This document shows, in pieces, positions 1-6,210 of a stretch of 6,278 bases of DNA. This DNA is from Pseudomonas sp. Its GTDB lineage: Bacteria; Pseudomonadota; Gammaproteobacteria; Pseudomonadales; Pseudomonadaceae. Under the pieces are notes generated by a model that worked only from the letters and a program-made list of their open reading frames with translations, made no database searches and was not told the origin of the DNA. The stretch spans positions 1 to 6,278 of the forward strand of contig JAPLSD010000713.1 of assembly GCA_026398835.1 (NCBI GenBank). Direction: 5' to 3'. The position numbers and the translations under genes are program-made. How positions within the stretch are numbered: position 1 is the first letter of the stretch; each line of letters opens with the position of its first letter.

Positions 1-39
1 ATTCTGGGGTCGGAAACGGCCGGCTAACGTCTGTGCAAC

Positions 40-44
40 GAGGA
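40..44 (+). promoter_or_regulatory. tig ribosome-binding site (decides the ATG start)
   Basis: GAGGA lies six bases upstream of the ATG at 51. The frame is also open from a GTG at 33, but that start would place this purine-rich element inside the coding region, and the GTG has no comparable element ahead of it. The protein from 51 begins [14 protein letters not shown], the usual Pseudomonas trigger factor N-terminus, so the site supports 51 as the start. Confidence 0.85.
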
Positions 45-50
45 ATATCC

Positions 51-1361
51 ATGCAAGTTTCTGTTGAAAATACTTCTGCTCTTGAGCGCCGCATGAGCAT
101 CACCGTGCCAGCTGAGCGCATCGAGACCCAAGTCAACAAGCGTCTGCAGCAGACTGCCCAAAAGGCCAAGATTGCAGGCTTCCGTCCTGGCAAGGTGCCA
201 ATGAGCGTGATTCGTCAGCGTTACGAAGCTGATGCACGTCAAGAAGCAGTGGGCGATGTGATCCAGGCTTCCTTCTACGAAGCTGTTGTTGAGCAGAAGC
301 TGAACCCGGCTGGCGCTCCTTCCGTAGAGCCTAAAGTCCTGGAAAAGGGCAAGGACCTGGAATACGTCGCTACTTTCGAAGTGTTCCCTGAGTTCACCGT
401 TGCCGGCTTCGAGTCCATCGCTGTTGAGCGCCTGAGCGCTGACGTGGCGGACGCCGATCTGGACAAAATGCTGGAAGTCCTGCGCAAGCAGAACATCCGT
501 TTTGAGTCAGTCGATCGCGCTGCCCAGAACGAAGACCAGCTGAACATCGATTTCGTTGGCAAGGTCGACGGTGAAGTGTTCGCTGGCGGTTCTGCCAAAG
601 GTACTCAGCTGGTTCTGGGTTCCGGCCGCATGATCCCGGGCTTTGAAGAGGGTCTGGTTGGCGCTAAAGCTGGCGAAGAGCGTGTTCTGAACCTGACCTT
701 CCCTGAGGACTATCAGAACCTGGACCTGGCTAACAAGGCAGCAGAGTTCACCGTTACCGTGAACACTGTCTCCGAGCCGAAATTGCCAGAATTGACCGAA
801 GAATTCTTCGCTCAGTTCGGTATCAAGGAAACAGGTATTGAAGGTTTCCGCGCCGAAGTTCGTAAGAACATGGAGCGTGAGCTGCGTCAGGCGATCAAAT
901 CCAAGGTCAAGAATCAGGTAATGGACGGTCTGCTGGCCACCAACCCGATCGAAGTGCCGAAGTCCCTGCTCGAAAACGAAGTCAACCGCCTGCGCGTTCA
1001 AGCTGTTCAGCAGTTCGGTGGCAACATCAAGCCTGATCAACTGCCGGCCGAGCTGTTCGAAGAGCAAGCCAAGCGCCGCGTTGTACTGGGTCTGATCGTT
1101 GCTGAAGTGGTCAAGCAGTTCGACCTCAAGCCTGACGAAGCCCGCGTTCGCGAGATGATCCAGGAAATGGCTTCTGCTTACCAGGAGCCTGAGCAGGTTG
1201 TGTCTTGGTACTACAAGAACGACCAGCAACTGAACGAAGTTCGTTCTGTTGTGCTGGAAGAACAAGTTGTGGATACTGTTCTGCAGAAAGCTAGCGTGAC
1301 CGACAAATCGGTCTCTTACGAAGAAGCGGTCAAGCCGGTAGAAGCTCCACAAGCCGACTGA
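51..1361 (+). CDS. tig: Trigger factor, ribosome-associated chaperone and peptidyl-prolyl isomerase
   Basis: Trigger factor docks at the ribosomal exit tunnel, shields nascent chains and has peptidyl-prolyl cis-trans isomerase activity; it acts in the cytoplasm. The product is 436 aa, the normal family length. The N-terminal ribosome-binding domain (about residues 1-110) carries the signature GFRPGKVP at 43-50, including the Phe-Arg pair that contacts ribosomal protein L23. The FKBP-like isomerase domain spans about 155-245 (for example [20 protein letters not shown] at 190-209). The helical substrate-cradling domain is formed by the linker before it and by about 245-436. The start is ATG 51; an in-frame GTG at 33 is rejected because of the ribosome-binding site at 40-44. 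The stop is TGA. It is the first gene of the tig-clpP-clpX block; its own promoter must lie outside the window. No anomalies are seen. Confidence 0.98.
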   Translation: MQVSVENTSALERRMSITVPAERIETQVNKRLQQTAQKAKIAGFRPGKVPMSVIRQRYEADARQEAVGDVIQASFYEAVVEQKLNPAGAPSVEPKVLEKGKDLEYVATFEVFPEFTVAGFESIAVERLSADVADADLDKMLEVLRKQNIRFESVDRAAQNEDQLNIDFVGKVDGEVFAGGSAKGTQLVLGSGRMIPGFEEGLVGAKAGEERVLNLTFPEDYQNLDLANKAAEFTVTVNTVSEPKLPELTEEFFAQFGIKETGIEGFRAEVRKNMERELRQAIKSKVKNQVMDGLLATNPIEVPKSLLENEVNRLRVQAVQQFGGNIKPDQLPAELFEEQAKRRVVLGLIVAEVVKQFDLKPDEARVREMIQEMASAYQEPEQVVSWYYKNDQQLNEVRSVVLEEQVVDTVLQKASVTDKSVSYEEAVKPVEAPQAD

Positions 1362-1414
1362 TTTTTCTTTGTTGGAAAAATACACACATAAGCCAGCCTT
1401 CGCGCTGGCTTATG
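1361..1414 (+). terminator. Tandem hairpins between tig and clpP (imperfect terminator or processing structure)
   Basis: Two inverted repeats follow the tig stop. The first is AT-rich: ATTTTTC at 1361-1367 pairs with GAAAAAT at 1375-1381. The second is strong: CATAAGCCAGC at 1387-1397 pairs perfectly over 11 bp with 1404-1414 around a six-base loop (CTTCGC). On the + strand the second stem is followed by CGTATTCAAG, which is not a real T-tract, so full rho-independent termination is doubtful. On the - strand a run of five T's comes about five bases after the stem. Attenuation, transcript 3'-end protection or RNase processing between tig and clpP are the likely roles (inference). Confidence 0.45.
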
Positions 1415-1453
1415 CGTATTCAAGACATAACTATTTGGGAGTGACTGCCGGAC

Positions 1454-2095
1454 ATGTCCCGCAATTCTTATTATCAGCAGAGCTCTGACATCCAGGCCGC
1501 AGGCGGCCTGGTCCCGATGGTTATCGAGCAATCCGCTCGTGGCGAACGTGCCTACGACATCTACTCGCGTCTCCTCAAGGAGCGAGTGATCTTCCTGATT
1601 GGCCCGGTAGAAGACTACATGGCCAACCTGGTCGCGGCGCAATTGCTGTTCCTTGAAGCGGAAAACCCGGACAAGGACATCCATCTTTACATCAACTCAC
1701 CAGGCGGTTCGGTGACTGCAGGCATGTCGATCTACGACACCATGCAATTTATCAAACCTGACGTTTCGACCATCTGCATCGGCCAGGCCTGCAGCATGGG
1801 TGCTTTCCTGCTCGCCGGTGGCGCTGCGGGCAAGCGTCACTGCTTGCCTAACTCGCGCATGATGATTCACCAGCCGTTGGGCGGGTTCCAGGGGCAAGCG
1901 TCGGATATCGACATTCATGCCAAGGAAATCCTCGCTATTCGTCATCGCTTGAACTCGTTGCTGGCCCATCACACCGGGCAAAGCCTCGAAACCGTCGAGC
2001 GTGATACCGAGCGTGATAACTTCATGAGCGCAGAGCGTGCAGCCGAATATGGCCTTATCGACACTGTGATTACGAAGCGTCAAATGCCTGCCTAA
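1454..2095 (+). CDS. clpP: ATP-dependent Clp protease proteolytic subunit ClpP
   Basis: ClpP is a cytoplasmic serine peptidase (family S14) that forms a double heptameric ring and degrades proteins fed in by ClpX or ClpA. The 213-aa product has the complete catalytic triad: Ser114 in GQACSMGA, His139 in MMIHQPLGG and Asp188 in the ERDTERDNF segment. By alignment with E. coli ClpP, the N-terminal 17 or so residues are a propeptide removed before the mature sequence starting near GLVPMV. Length and motifs fit the canonical Pseudomonas ClpP1, not the shorter divergent second ClpP some pseudomonads carry. The ATG at 1454 is preceded by GGGAGTG (1437-1443), ten bases upstream. The gene follows tig by 92 bases and precedes its partner clpX by 106. 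No clear sigma-32 promoter was found directly upstream, so transcription may come from tig or from a promoter I cannot recognise. Confidence 0.98.
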   Translation: MSRNSYYQQSSDIQAAGGLVPMVIEQSARGERAYDIYSRLLKERVIFLIGPVEDYMANLVAAQLLFLEAENPDKDIHLYINSPGGSVTAGMSIYDTMQFIKPDVSTICIGQACSMGAFLLAGGAAGKRHCLPNSRMMIHQPLGGFQGQASDIDIHAKEILAIRHRLNSLLAHHTGQSLETVERDTERDNFMSAERAAEYGLIDTVITKRQMPA

Positions 2096-2106
2096 GCAGC
2101 TCAAAT

Positions 2107-2135
2107 GTAGGTGGTTGGTTTAACTGGCCACCTGC
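2107..2135 (+). other. First inverted repeat in the clpP-clpX spacer
   Basis: AGGTGG at 2109-2114 pairs with CCACCT at 2128-2133. The stem can be extended outward to 2107/2135 and inward with G-T wobble pairs towards a TTTAA loop. Its 3' arm shares bases 2133-2135 with the next hairpin, so both stems cannot be fully formed at once. No function is established. Confidence 0.4.
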
Positions 2136-2154
2136 GGGCTTGAAAAAGCCCGCA
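2133..2154 (+). terminator. GAAA-tetraloop hairpin downstream of clpP
   Basis: TGCGGGCTT at 2133-2141 pairs perfectly over 9 bp with 2146-2154 around a GAAA loop, a stable GNRA-class tetraloop. The sequence after it (AATTGCCTTCATCTTG) is only moderately T-rich, so termination is probably partial, leaving some clpX read-through from clpP. The loop and the 3' half of the left arm also contain CTTGAAA, the sigma-32 -35 consensus; the structure may therefore be a fortuitous overlap of a promoter and an RNA hairpin. Confidence 0.5.
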
Positions 2155-2167
2155 ATTGCCTTCATCT
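2139..2167 (+). promoter_or_regulatory. Candidate heat-shock (sigma-32/RpoH) promoter for clpX
   Basis: CTTGAAA at 2139-2145 is an exact match to the sigma-32 -35 consensus. After a 14-base spacer comes CTTCATCT at 2160-2167, matching CCCCATNT at five of its seven specified positions. Transcription would start near 2174, about 28 bases before the clpX ATG. The spacer equals that of the better-matched lon promoter in this window, and both share CATCTTG across the -10 element. The weak -10 and the overlap with the hairpin leave this as inference. Confidence 0.45.
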
Positions 2168-2201
2168 TGTGTTGCAAGCCTATCGGATTTGGATCGATCG
2201 A

Positions 2202-3485
2202 ATGACTGACACCCGCAACGGCGAGGACAACGGCAAATTGCTCTATTGCTCCTTCTGTGGCAAAAGCCAGCATGAAGTACGCAAATTGATTGCCGGCCCC
2301 TCGGTCTTTATCTGCGACGAGTGCGTCGACCTGTGCAATGACATCATCCGTGAGGAGGTGCAGGAAGCTCAGGCCGAAAGCAGCGCGCATAAATTGCCTT
2401 CGCCTAAAGAAATCAGCGGCATCCTTGATCAGTATGTGATTGGTCAGGAGCGTGCGAAAAAGGTTTTGGCCGTAGCGGTGTACAACCACTACAAACGCCT
2501 GAACCAGCGCGACAAAAAGAATGACGATGTCGAACTCGGCAAAAGCAACATCTTGCTGATCGGCCCTACAGGCTCGGGTAAAACCCTGCTTGCTGAAACA
2601 CTGGCTCGCTTGCTGAATGTGCCTTTCACCATCGCTGACGCGACCACCCTCACCGAGGCGGGTTATGTCGGTGAAGATGTTGAGAACATCATTCAGAAAC
2701 TGCTGCAGAAGTGCGATTACGACGTAGAGAAAGCTCAAATGGGCATTGTCTATATCGATGAGATCGACAAGATCTCGCGTAAATCTGATAACCCTTCGAT
2801 TACCCGGGACGTTTCCGGCGAAGGCGTGCAGCAGGCACTGCTTAAATTGATCGAAGGTACTGTCGCTTCCGTTCCGCCTCAGGGTGGTCGCAAGCATCCG
2901 CAGCAAGAGTTCCTTCAGGTCGATACGCGTAACATCCTGTTCATTTGCGGTGGCGCGTTCTCCGGGCTGGAAAAGGTGATTCAAAGCCGTTCTACCCGTG
3001 GTGGCATCGGCTTCAACGCTGAAGTGCGCAGCAAGGAAGAGGGCAAGAAGGTTGGTGAATCCCTGCGTGAAGTCGAGCCTGACGATCTGGTCAAGTTTGG
3101 TCTGATCCCCGAGTTCGTCGGTCGTTTGCCGGTTCTTGCAACGCTGGATGAGCTTGACGAAGCTGCGTTGATGCAGATTCTCACCGAGCCGAAAAATGCT
3201 CTGACCAAGCAATACGCCAAGCTGTTCGAGATGGAAGGCGTCGATCTGGAGTTCCGTGCCGACGCTCTCAAGTCGGTGGCCAAGCGTGCGCTTGAGCGCA
3301 AGACCGGTGCTCGTGGATTGCGTTCGATCCTCGAAGGTGTATTGCTCGACACTATGTACGAGATCCCCTCGCAGTCCGAGGTGAGTAAAGTAGTGATCGA
3401 CGAAAGCGTTATAGAAGGCAAGTCCAAGCCACTGTATATCTACGAAAACAGTGAGCCGGCTGCCAAGGCAGCGCCAGACGCATAA
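2202..3485 (+). CDS. clpX: ATP-dependent Clp protease ATP-binding subunit ClpX
   Basis: ClpX is a hexameric AAA+ unfoldase that recognises degrons (including ssrA tags), unfolds substrates and threads them into ClpP. The 427-aa product has the N-terminal zinc-binding domain with Cys16, Cys19, Cys38 and Cys41. The AAA+ module has Walker A GPTGSGKT at 121-128, the pore-1 loop GYVG at 154-157, and Walker B with Asp186-Glu187 in YIDEIDK. It also has the RKH loop at 230-232, an arginine finger at Arg308 (FVGRLP) and sensor-2 Arg371 (GARGLR). The IGF tripeptide at 269-271 is the ClpP-docking loop, so it should pair with the neighbouring ClpP. An in-frame GTG at 2169 is rejected: the ATG at 2202 gives the standard [12 protein letters not shown] start, although its ribosome-binding site (GGA at 2191-2193) is weak. 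The gene ends in TAA just before a strong terminator. Confidence 0.98.
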   Translation: MTDTRNGEDNGKLLYCSFCGKSQHEVRKLIAGPSVFICDECVDLCNDIIREEVQEAQAESSAHKLPSPKEISGILDQYVIGQERAKKVLAVAVYNHYKRLNQRDKKNDDVELGKSNILLIGPTGSGKTLLAETLARLLNVPFTIADATTLTEAGYVGEDVENIIQKLLQKCDYDVEKAQMGIVYIDEIDKISRKSDNPSITRDVSGEGVQQALLKLIEGTVASVPPQGGRKHPQQEFLQVDTRNILFICGGAFSGLEKVIQSRSTRGGIGFNAEVRSKEEGKKVGESLREVEPDDLVKFGLIPEFVGRLPVLATLDELDEAALMQILTEPKNALTKQYAKLFEMEGVDLEFRADALKSVAKRALERKTGARGLRSILEGVLLDTMYEIPSQSEVSKVVIDESVIEGKSKPLYIYENSEPAAKAAPDA

Positions 3486-3507
3486 GCGTCATGCTGCTGG
3501 TTTAAAG

Positions 3508-3535
3508 AAGGGGCCTTCGGGCCCCTTTGCTTTTT
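3508..3535 (+). terminator. Strong rho-independent terminator after clpX
   Basis: AAGGGGCC at 3508-3515 pairs perfectly with GGCCCCTT at 3520-3527 around a TTCG loop closed by C-G, the extra-stable cUUCGg tetraloop. The 3' arm runs into a T-rich tail, TTTGCTTTTT, ending at 3535. It lies 22 bases past the clpX stop. This should end the tig-clpP-clpX transcripts and separate lon transcriptionally. Confidence 0.95.
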
Positions 3536-3574
3536 GGAGCTGCCGAAGGTTCCGGCCGCGTTCGGACGATCTTT

Positions 3575-3621
3575 TAAGCTTGTTTTTTTCGAAGACAGCC
3601 CCCATCTTGGTTTCAAGCTTA
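3575..3621 (+). repeat. 8-bp inverted repeat framing the lon promoter
   Basis: TAAGCTTG at 3575-3582 is the exact reverse complement of CAAGCTTA at 3614-3621, with 31 bases between the arms. Because AAGCTT is itself palindromic, the arms also read as a direct repeat of that hexamer. The left arm contains the first four bases of the candidate sigma-32 -35 element and the right arm falls at the expected transcription start. The placement would suit a DNA-level operator, but no specific regulator is recognised. Confidence 0.55.
3579..3607 (+). promoter_or_regulatory. Heat-shock (sigma-32/RpoH) promoter of lon
   Basis: CTTGTTT at 3579-3585 matches the -35 consensus CTTGAAA at its first four bases. 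After a 14-base spacer, CCCCATCT at 3600-3607 is a perfect match to the -10 consensus CCCCATNT. Predicted transcription start is about 3613-3616, giving a leader of roughly 50 bases. lon is a known sigma-32 regulon gene in E. coli, and the strong terminator just upstream makes a dedicated promoter necessary. No convincing sigma-70 promoter was found in the same spacer. Confidence 0.75.
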
Positions 3622-3633
3622 CTTCCATCTGTT

Positions 3634-3659
3634 TACGGCCTTATGGCCGCCGTAGAGGC
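3634..3659 (+). promoter_or_regulatory. lon leader: ribosome-binding site with competing hairpins
   Basis: AGAGG at 3654-3658 is the ribosome-binding site, seven bases before the lon ATG at 3666. Three alternative pairings involve it or lie next to it. TACGGC 3634-3639 pairs with GCCGTA 3649-3654. CGGCC 3636-3640 pairs with GGCCG 3645-3649. GCCTT 3638-3642 pairs with GAGGC 3655-3659, the last covering the ribosome-binding site. The site itself is clear; any control by folding is inference. Confidence 0.55.
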
Positions 3660-3665
3660 GAAATC

Positions 3666-6062
3666 ATGAAGACAACCATCGAATTGCCTCTCCTGCCATT
3701 GCGTGATGTTGTGGTTTATCCGCACATGGTTATCCCGCTGTTCGTGGGGCGCGAGAAGTCTATCGAAGCCCTCGAGGCCGCGATGACGGGCGACAAGCAG
3801 ATTCTCCTGGTGGCTCAGAGAAACCCTGCTGACGACGATCCCGGTGAAGACGCACTTTATCGCGTAGGTACTATCGCAACGGTTCTGCAGCTGCTCAAGC
3901 TGCCTGACGGCACTGTCAAAGTGCTGGTCGAGGGTGAGCAGCGCGGTGCGATCGAGCGTTTCAGCGAAGTGGACGGCCACTGCCGCGCCGAAGTCTCGCT
4001 GATTGACGAAGTTGAAGCTCCTGAGCGCGAATCGGAAGTGTTTGTCCGCAGTTTGCTGGCTCAGTTCGAGCAATATGTGCAATTGGGCAAGAAGGTTCCT
4101 GCCGAGGTATTGTCGTCGCTCAACAGCATCGACGAGCCAAGTCGCCTGGTCGATACCATGGCGGCGCACATGGCGCTGAAGATCGAACAGAAGCAGGAAA
4201 TTCTCGAAATTATCGATTTGTCGGCCCGGGTCGAGCACGTTCTGGCGTTGCTGGATGCCGAGATCGACCTGCTGCAAGTCGAAAAACGCATTCGCGGTCG
4301 CGTCAAAAAGCAAATGGAGCGCAGCCAGCGCGAGTACTACCTGAATGAGCAGATGAAGGCCATTCAGAAAGAGCTGGGTGATAGCGACGAAGGCCACAAC
4401 GAAATCGAAGAGCTGAAAAAGCGCATCGATGCCGCTGGCTTGCCAAAAGATGCGCTGACCAAAGCTCAAGCCGAGCTGAACAAGCTTAAACAAATGTCGC
4501 CAATGTCTGCGGAAGCGACCGTGGTGCGTTCTTATATCGATTGGCTGGTTCAGGTGCCGTGGAAGGCCCAGAGCAAGGTGCGTCTGGACCTGGCGCGGGC
4601 TGAAGATATTCTCGACGCCGACCATTACGGTCTGGAAGAAGTCAAAGAACGGATCCTCGAATACCTCGCCGTGCAAAAGCGCGTGAAGAAAATTCGTGGT
4701 CCGGTGCTGTGCCTGGTCGGTCCTCCTGGTGTGGGTAAAACCTCGCTGGCCGAATCGATTGCGCATGCAACCAACCGCAAATTTGTTCGCATGGCGCTCG
4801 GCGGCGTGCGTGACGAGGCCGAAATTCGTGGTCATCGGCGGACTTATATCGGTTCGATGCCAGGAAGATTGATTCAAAAGATGACAAAGGTTGGCGTGCG
4901 CAACCCGCTGTTCCTGCTCGATGAAATCGACAAGATGGGTAGCGACATGCGCGGTGACCCTGCGTCGGCTTTGCTTGAAGTGCTTGATCCCGAGCAGAAT
5001 CACAATTTCAACGATCACTATCTGGAAGTCGATTACGACCTTTCCGATGTGATGTTCCTCTGCACCGCCAACTCGATGAACATCCCTGCGGCGCTGCTCG
5101 ACCGGATGGAAGTGATTCGTCTACCGGGTTACACCGAAGACGAGAAGATCAATATCGCCGTCAAATACCTTTCGCCCAAGCAGATTCAGGCCAACGGCTT
5201 GAAGAAAGGCGAGCTGGAATTCGACGCTGAAGCGATCCGCGACATCATTCGCTACTACACCCGCGAAGCCGGCGTGCGTGGGCTTGAGCGCCAGATTGCC
5301 AAGGTTTGCCGCAAGGCGGTCAAAGAGCATTCTCTGGAAAAACGCTTCTCGGTGAAAGTGACTGCCGAGCTGTTGGAGCATTTCCTGGGTGTGCGCAAAT
5401 TCCGCTACGGCCTGGCTGAACAGCAGGATCAGATTGGGCAAGTGACAGGCCTGGCCTGGACTCAGGTGGGCGGTGAGTTGCTGACCATCGAAGCGGCCGT
5501 GGTTCCTGGCAAGGGCCAGTTGATCAAGACCGGGTCCTTGGGTGACGTGATGGTTGAATCCATCACCGCGGCGCTGACGGTTGTTCGCAGTCGTGCGAAA
5601 AGCCTCGGGATCCCTCTGGATTTCCACGAGAAGCGCGATACCCACATTCACATGCCGGAAGGGGCAACACCTAAAGACGGTCCTAGTGCTGGTGTAGGTA
5701 TGTGCACGGCCCTGGTGTCGGCACTGACCGGGATTCCGGTGCGTGCAGATGTCGCCATGACCGGCGAAATCACCTTGCGTGGCCAGGTTCTGGCGATTGG
5801 CGGTTTGAAGGAAAAACTGCTGGCGGCACATCGTGGCGGGATCAAAACCGTGATCATTCCTGAAGAGAATGTCCGCGACTTGAAGGAAATTCCTGACAAT
5901 ATCAAGCAAGATCTTCAGATTAAACCAGTTAAATGGATTGACGAGGTCCTGCAAATTGCGCTGCAATACGCGCCGGAGCCCTTGCCGGATGTGGCTCCCG
6001 AGATAGTTGCAAAGGATGAGAAGCGCGAGTCTGACTCTAAGGAAAGAATTAGCACGCATTAG
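3666..6062 (+). CDS. lon: ATP-dependent Lon protease (LonA type)
   Basis: Lon is a cytoplasmic hexameric AAA+ protease that degrades misfolded proteins and short-lived regulators. The 798-aa product has the full LonA layout: a substrate-binding N-domain (about 5-200), a long coiled-coil linker (about 205-280), the AAA+ module (about 300-580) and the protease domain (about 590-775). Visible motifs are Walker A GPPGVGKT at 352-359, Walker B with Asp419-Glu420 in FLLDEIDK, sensor-1 Asn469, arginine finger Arg480 (LLDRME) and sensor-2 Arg538 (GVRGLER). The Ser-Lys catalytic dyad is Ser674 (PKDGPSAG) and Lys717 (GGLKEK). Residues after about 770 form a charged variable tail ending RISTH. The frame is open back to 3534, but ATG 3666 gives the standard MKTTIELPLLPLRD start with a good ribosome-binding site, and the extension would overlap the terminator and promoter. 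The stop is TAG. No intrinsic terminator is seen after it. Confidence 0.98.
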   Translation: MKTTIELPLLPLRDVVVYPHMVIPLFVGREKSIEALEAAMTGDKQILLVAQRNPADDDPGEDALYRVGTIATVLQLLKLPDGTVKVLVEGEQRGAIERFSEVDGHCRAEVSLIDEVEAPERESEVFVRSLLAQFEQYVQLGKKVPAEVLSSLNSIDEPSRLVDTMAAHMALKIEQKQEILEIIDLSARVEHVLALLDAEIDLLQVEKRIRGRVKKQMERSQREYYLNEQMKAIQKELGDSDEGHNEIEELKKRIDAAGLPKDALTKAQAELNKLKQMSPMSAEATVVRSYIDWLVQVPWKAQSKVRLDLARAEDILDADHYGLEEVKERILEYLAVQKRVKKIRGPVLCLVGPPGVGKTSLAESIAHATNRKFVRMALGGVRDEAEIRGHRRTYIGSMPGRLIQKMTKVGVRNPLFLLDEIDKMGSDMRGDPASALLEVLDPEQNHNFNDHYLEVDYDLSDVMFLCTANSMNIPAALLDRMEVIRLPGYTEDEKINIAVKYLSPKQIQANGLKKGELEFDAEAIRDIIRYYTREAGVRGLERQIAKVCRKAVKEHSLEKRFSVKVTAELLEHFLGVRKFRYGLAEQQDQIGQVTGLAWTQVGGELLTIEAAVVPGKGQLIKTGSLGDVMVESITAALTVVRSRAKSLGIPLDFHEKRDTHIHMPEGATPKDGPSAGVGMCTALVSALTGIPVRADVAMTGEITLRGQVLAIGGLKEKLLAAHRGGIKTVIIPEENVRDLKEIPDNIKQDLQIKPVKWIDEVLQIALQYAPEPLPDVAPEIVAKDEKRESDSKERISTH

Positions 6063-6070
6063 TACGCATT
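6051..6070 (+). repeat. Tandem 10-bp direct repeat across the lon stop codon
   Basis: AGCACGCATT at 6051-6060 is followed immediately by AGTACGCATT at 6061-6070, nine of ten bases identical. The first copy encodes the last Ser-Thr-His of Lon and the junction forms its TAG stop (6060-6062). This looks like a small slippage-type duplication at the gene end. Confidence 0.8.
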
Positions 6071-6086
6071 TGCCTGGGTGGCTTCC

Positions 6087-6116
6087 TTGACAGCTTTTTA
6101 GAGCCCTTGTTATAAA
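6087..6116 (+). promoter_or_regulatory. Strong sigma-70-type promoter of hupB
   Basis: TTGACA at 6087-6092 is a perfect -35 element. TATAAA at 6111-6116 matches the -10 consensus at five of six positions with an 18-base spacer (17 if read as TTATAA at 6110). Transcription would start near 6123, leaving an approximately 88-base leader before the hupB start. Bases 6101-6108 and 6115-6123 can pair (GAGCC/GGCTC plus CTT/AAG with one bulged C), so the spacer and -10 sit in a short dyad. HU genes are highly expressed, which fits a strong promoter. Confidence 0.85.
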
Positions 6117-6198
6117 GCGGCTCATAAGTGTCTGTAGGCCATTCAGCACTCGTTTTTGCTTTCACCAAAAAACTTAGAATCATACTCAAATAGATATA

Positions 6199-6204
6199 AG
6201 GGGA
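6199..6204 (+). promoter_or_regulatory. hupB ribosome-binding site
   Basis: AGGGGA lies six bases before the GTG at 6211. Its strength and spacing support GTG as the true initiation codon; no in-frame ATG is available nearby that would keep the family N-terminus. Confidence 0.85.
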
Positions 6205-6210
6205 CTTAGA

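Noticed and set aside
33..50. GTG start for tig six codons upstream
   Set aside because: The ribosome-binding site at 40-44 would be inside the gene, and the family N-terminus begins at the ATG at 51.
1298..1313. Hairpin GACCGA/TCGGTC with CAAA loop inside the 3' end of tig
   Set aside because: A six-bp stem inside coding sequence without a T-tract or promoter nearby; expected by chance.
507..1385. Long minus-strand open frame of 292 codons opposite tig
   Set aside because: It lies opposite an unmistakable trigger factor gene, has no recognisable domain and its composition looks like the complement of biased codons.
2070..3212. Minus-strand open frame of 380 codons opposite clpX
   Set aside because: It is a shadow of clpX. 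Its translation resembles no family I know and it spans the clpP end and the spacer without a supporting signal.
3534..3665. 44-codon N-terminal extension of Lon from an upstream start
   Set aside because: It would begin inside the clpX terminator tail and run through the lon promoter. The family start at 3666 has a proper ribosome-binding site.
3451..3669. Small + strand frame of 72 codons between clpX and lon
   Set aside because: It overlaps the end of clpX, the terminator and the lon promoter, and has no ribosome-binding site or recognisable sequence.
3633..6149. Two long minus-strand open frames (461 and 342 codons) opposite lon
   Set aside because: Both are antisense to a complete, motif-rich Lon. 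They are rich in His, Gln, Arg, Phe and Leu, typical of complementary-frame artefacts, and have no plausible ribosome-binding context.
6152..6180. Second hupB promoter based on TAGAAT at 6175-6180
   Set aside because: The -10 is good, but the base at the right distance upstream is only GTTTTT; TTGCTT at 6156 is too close (13 bases). It may be real with an activator but is not supportable alone.
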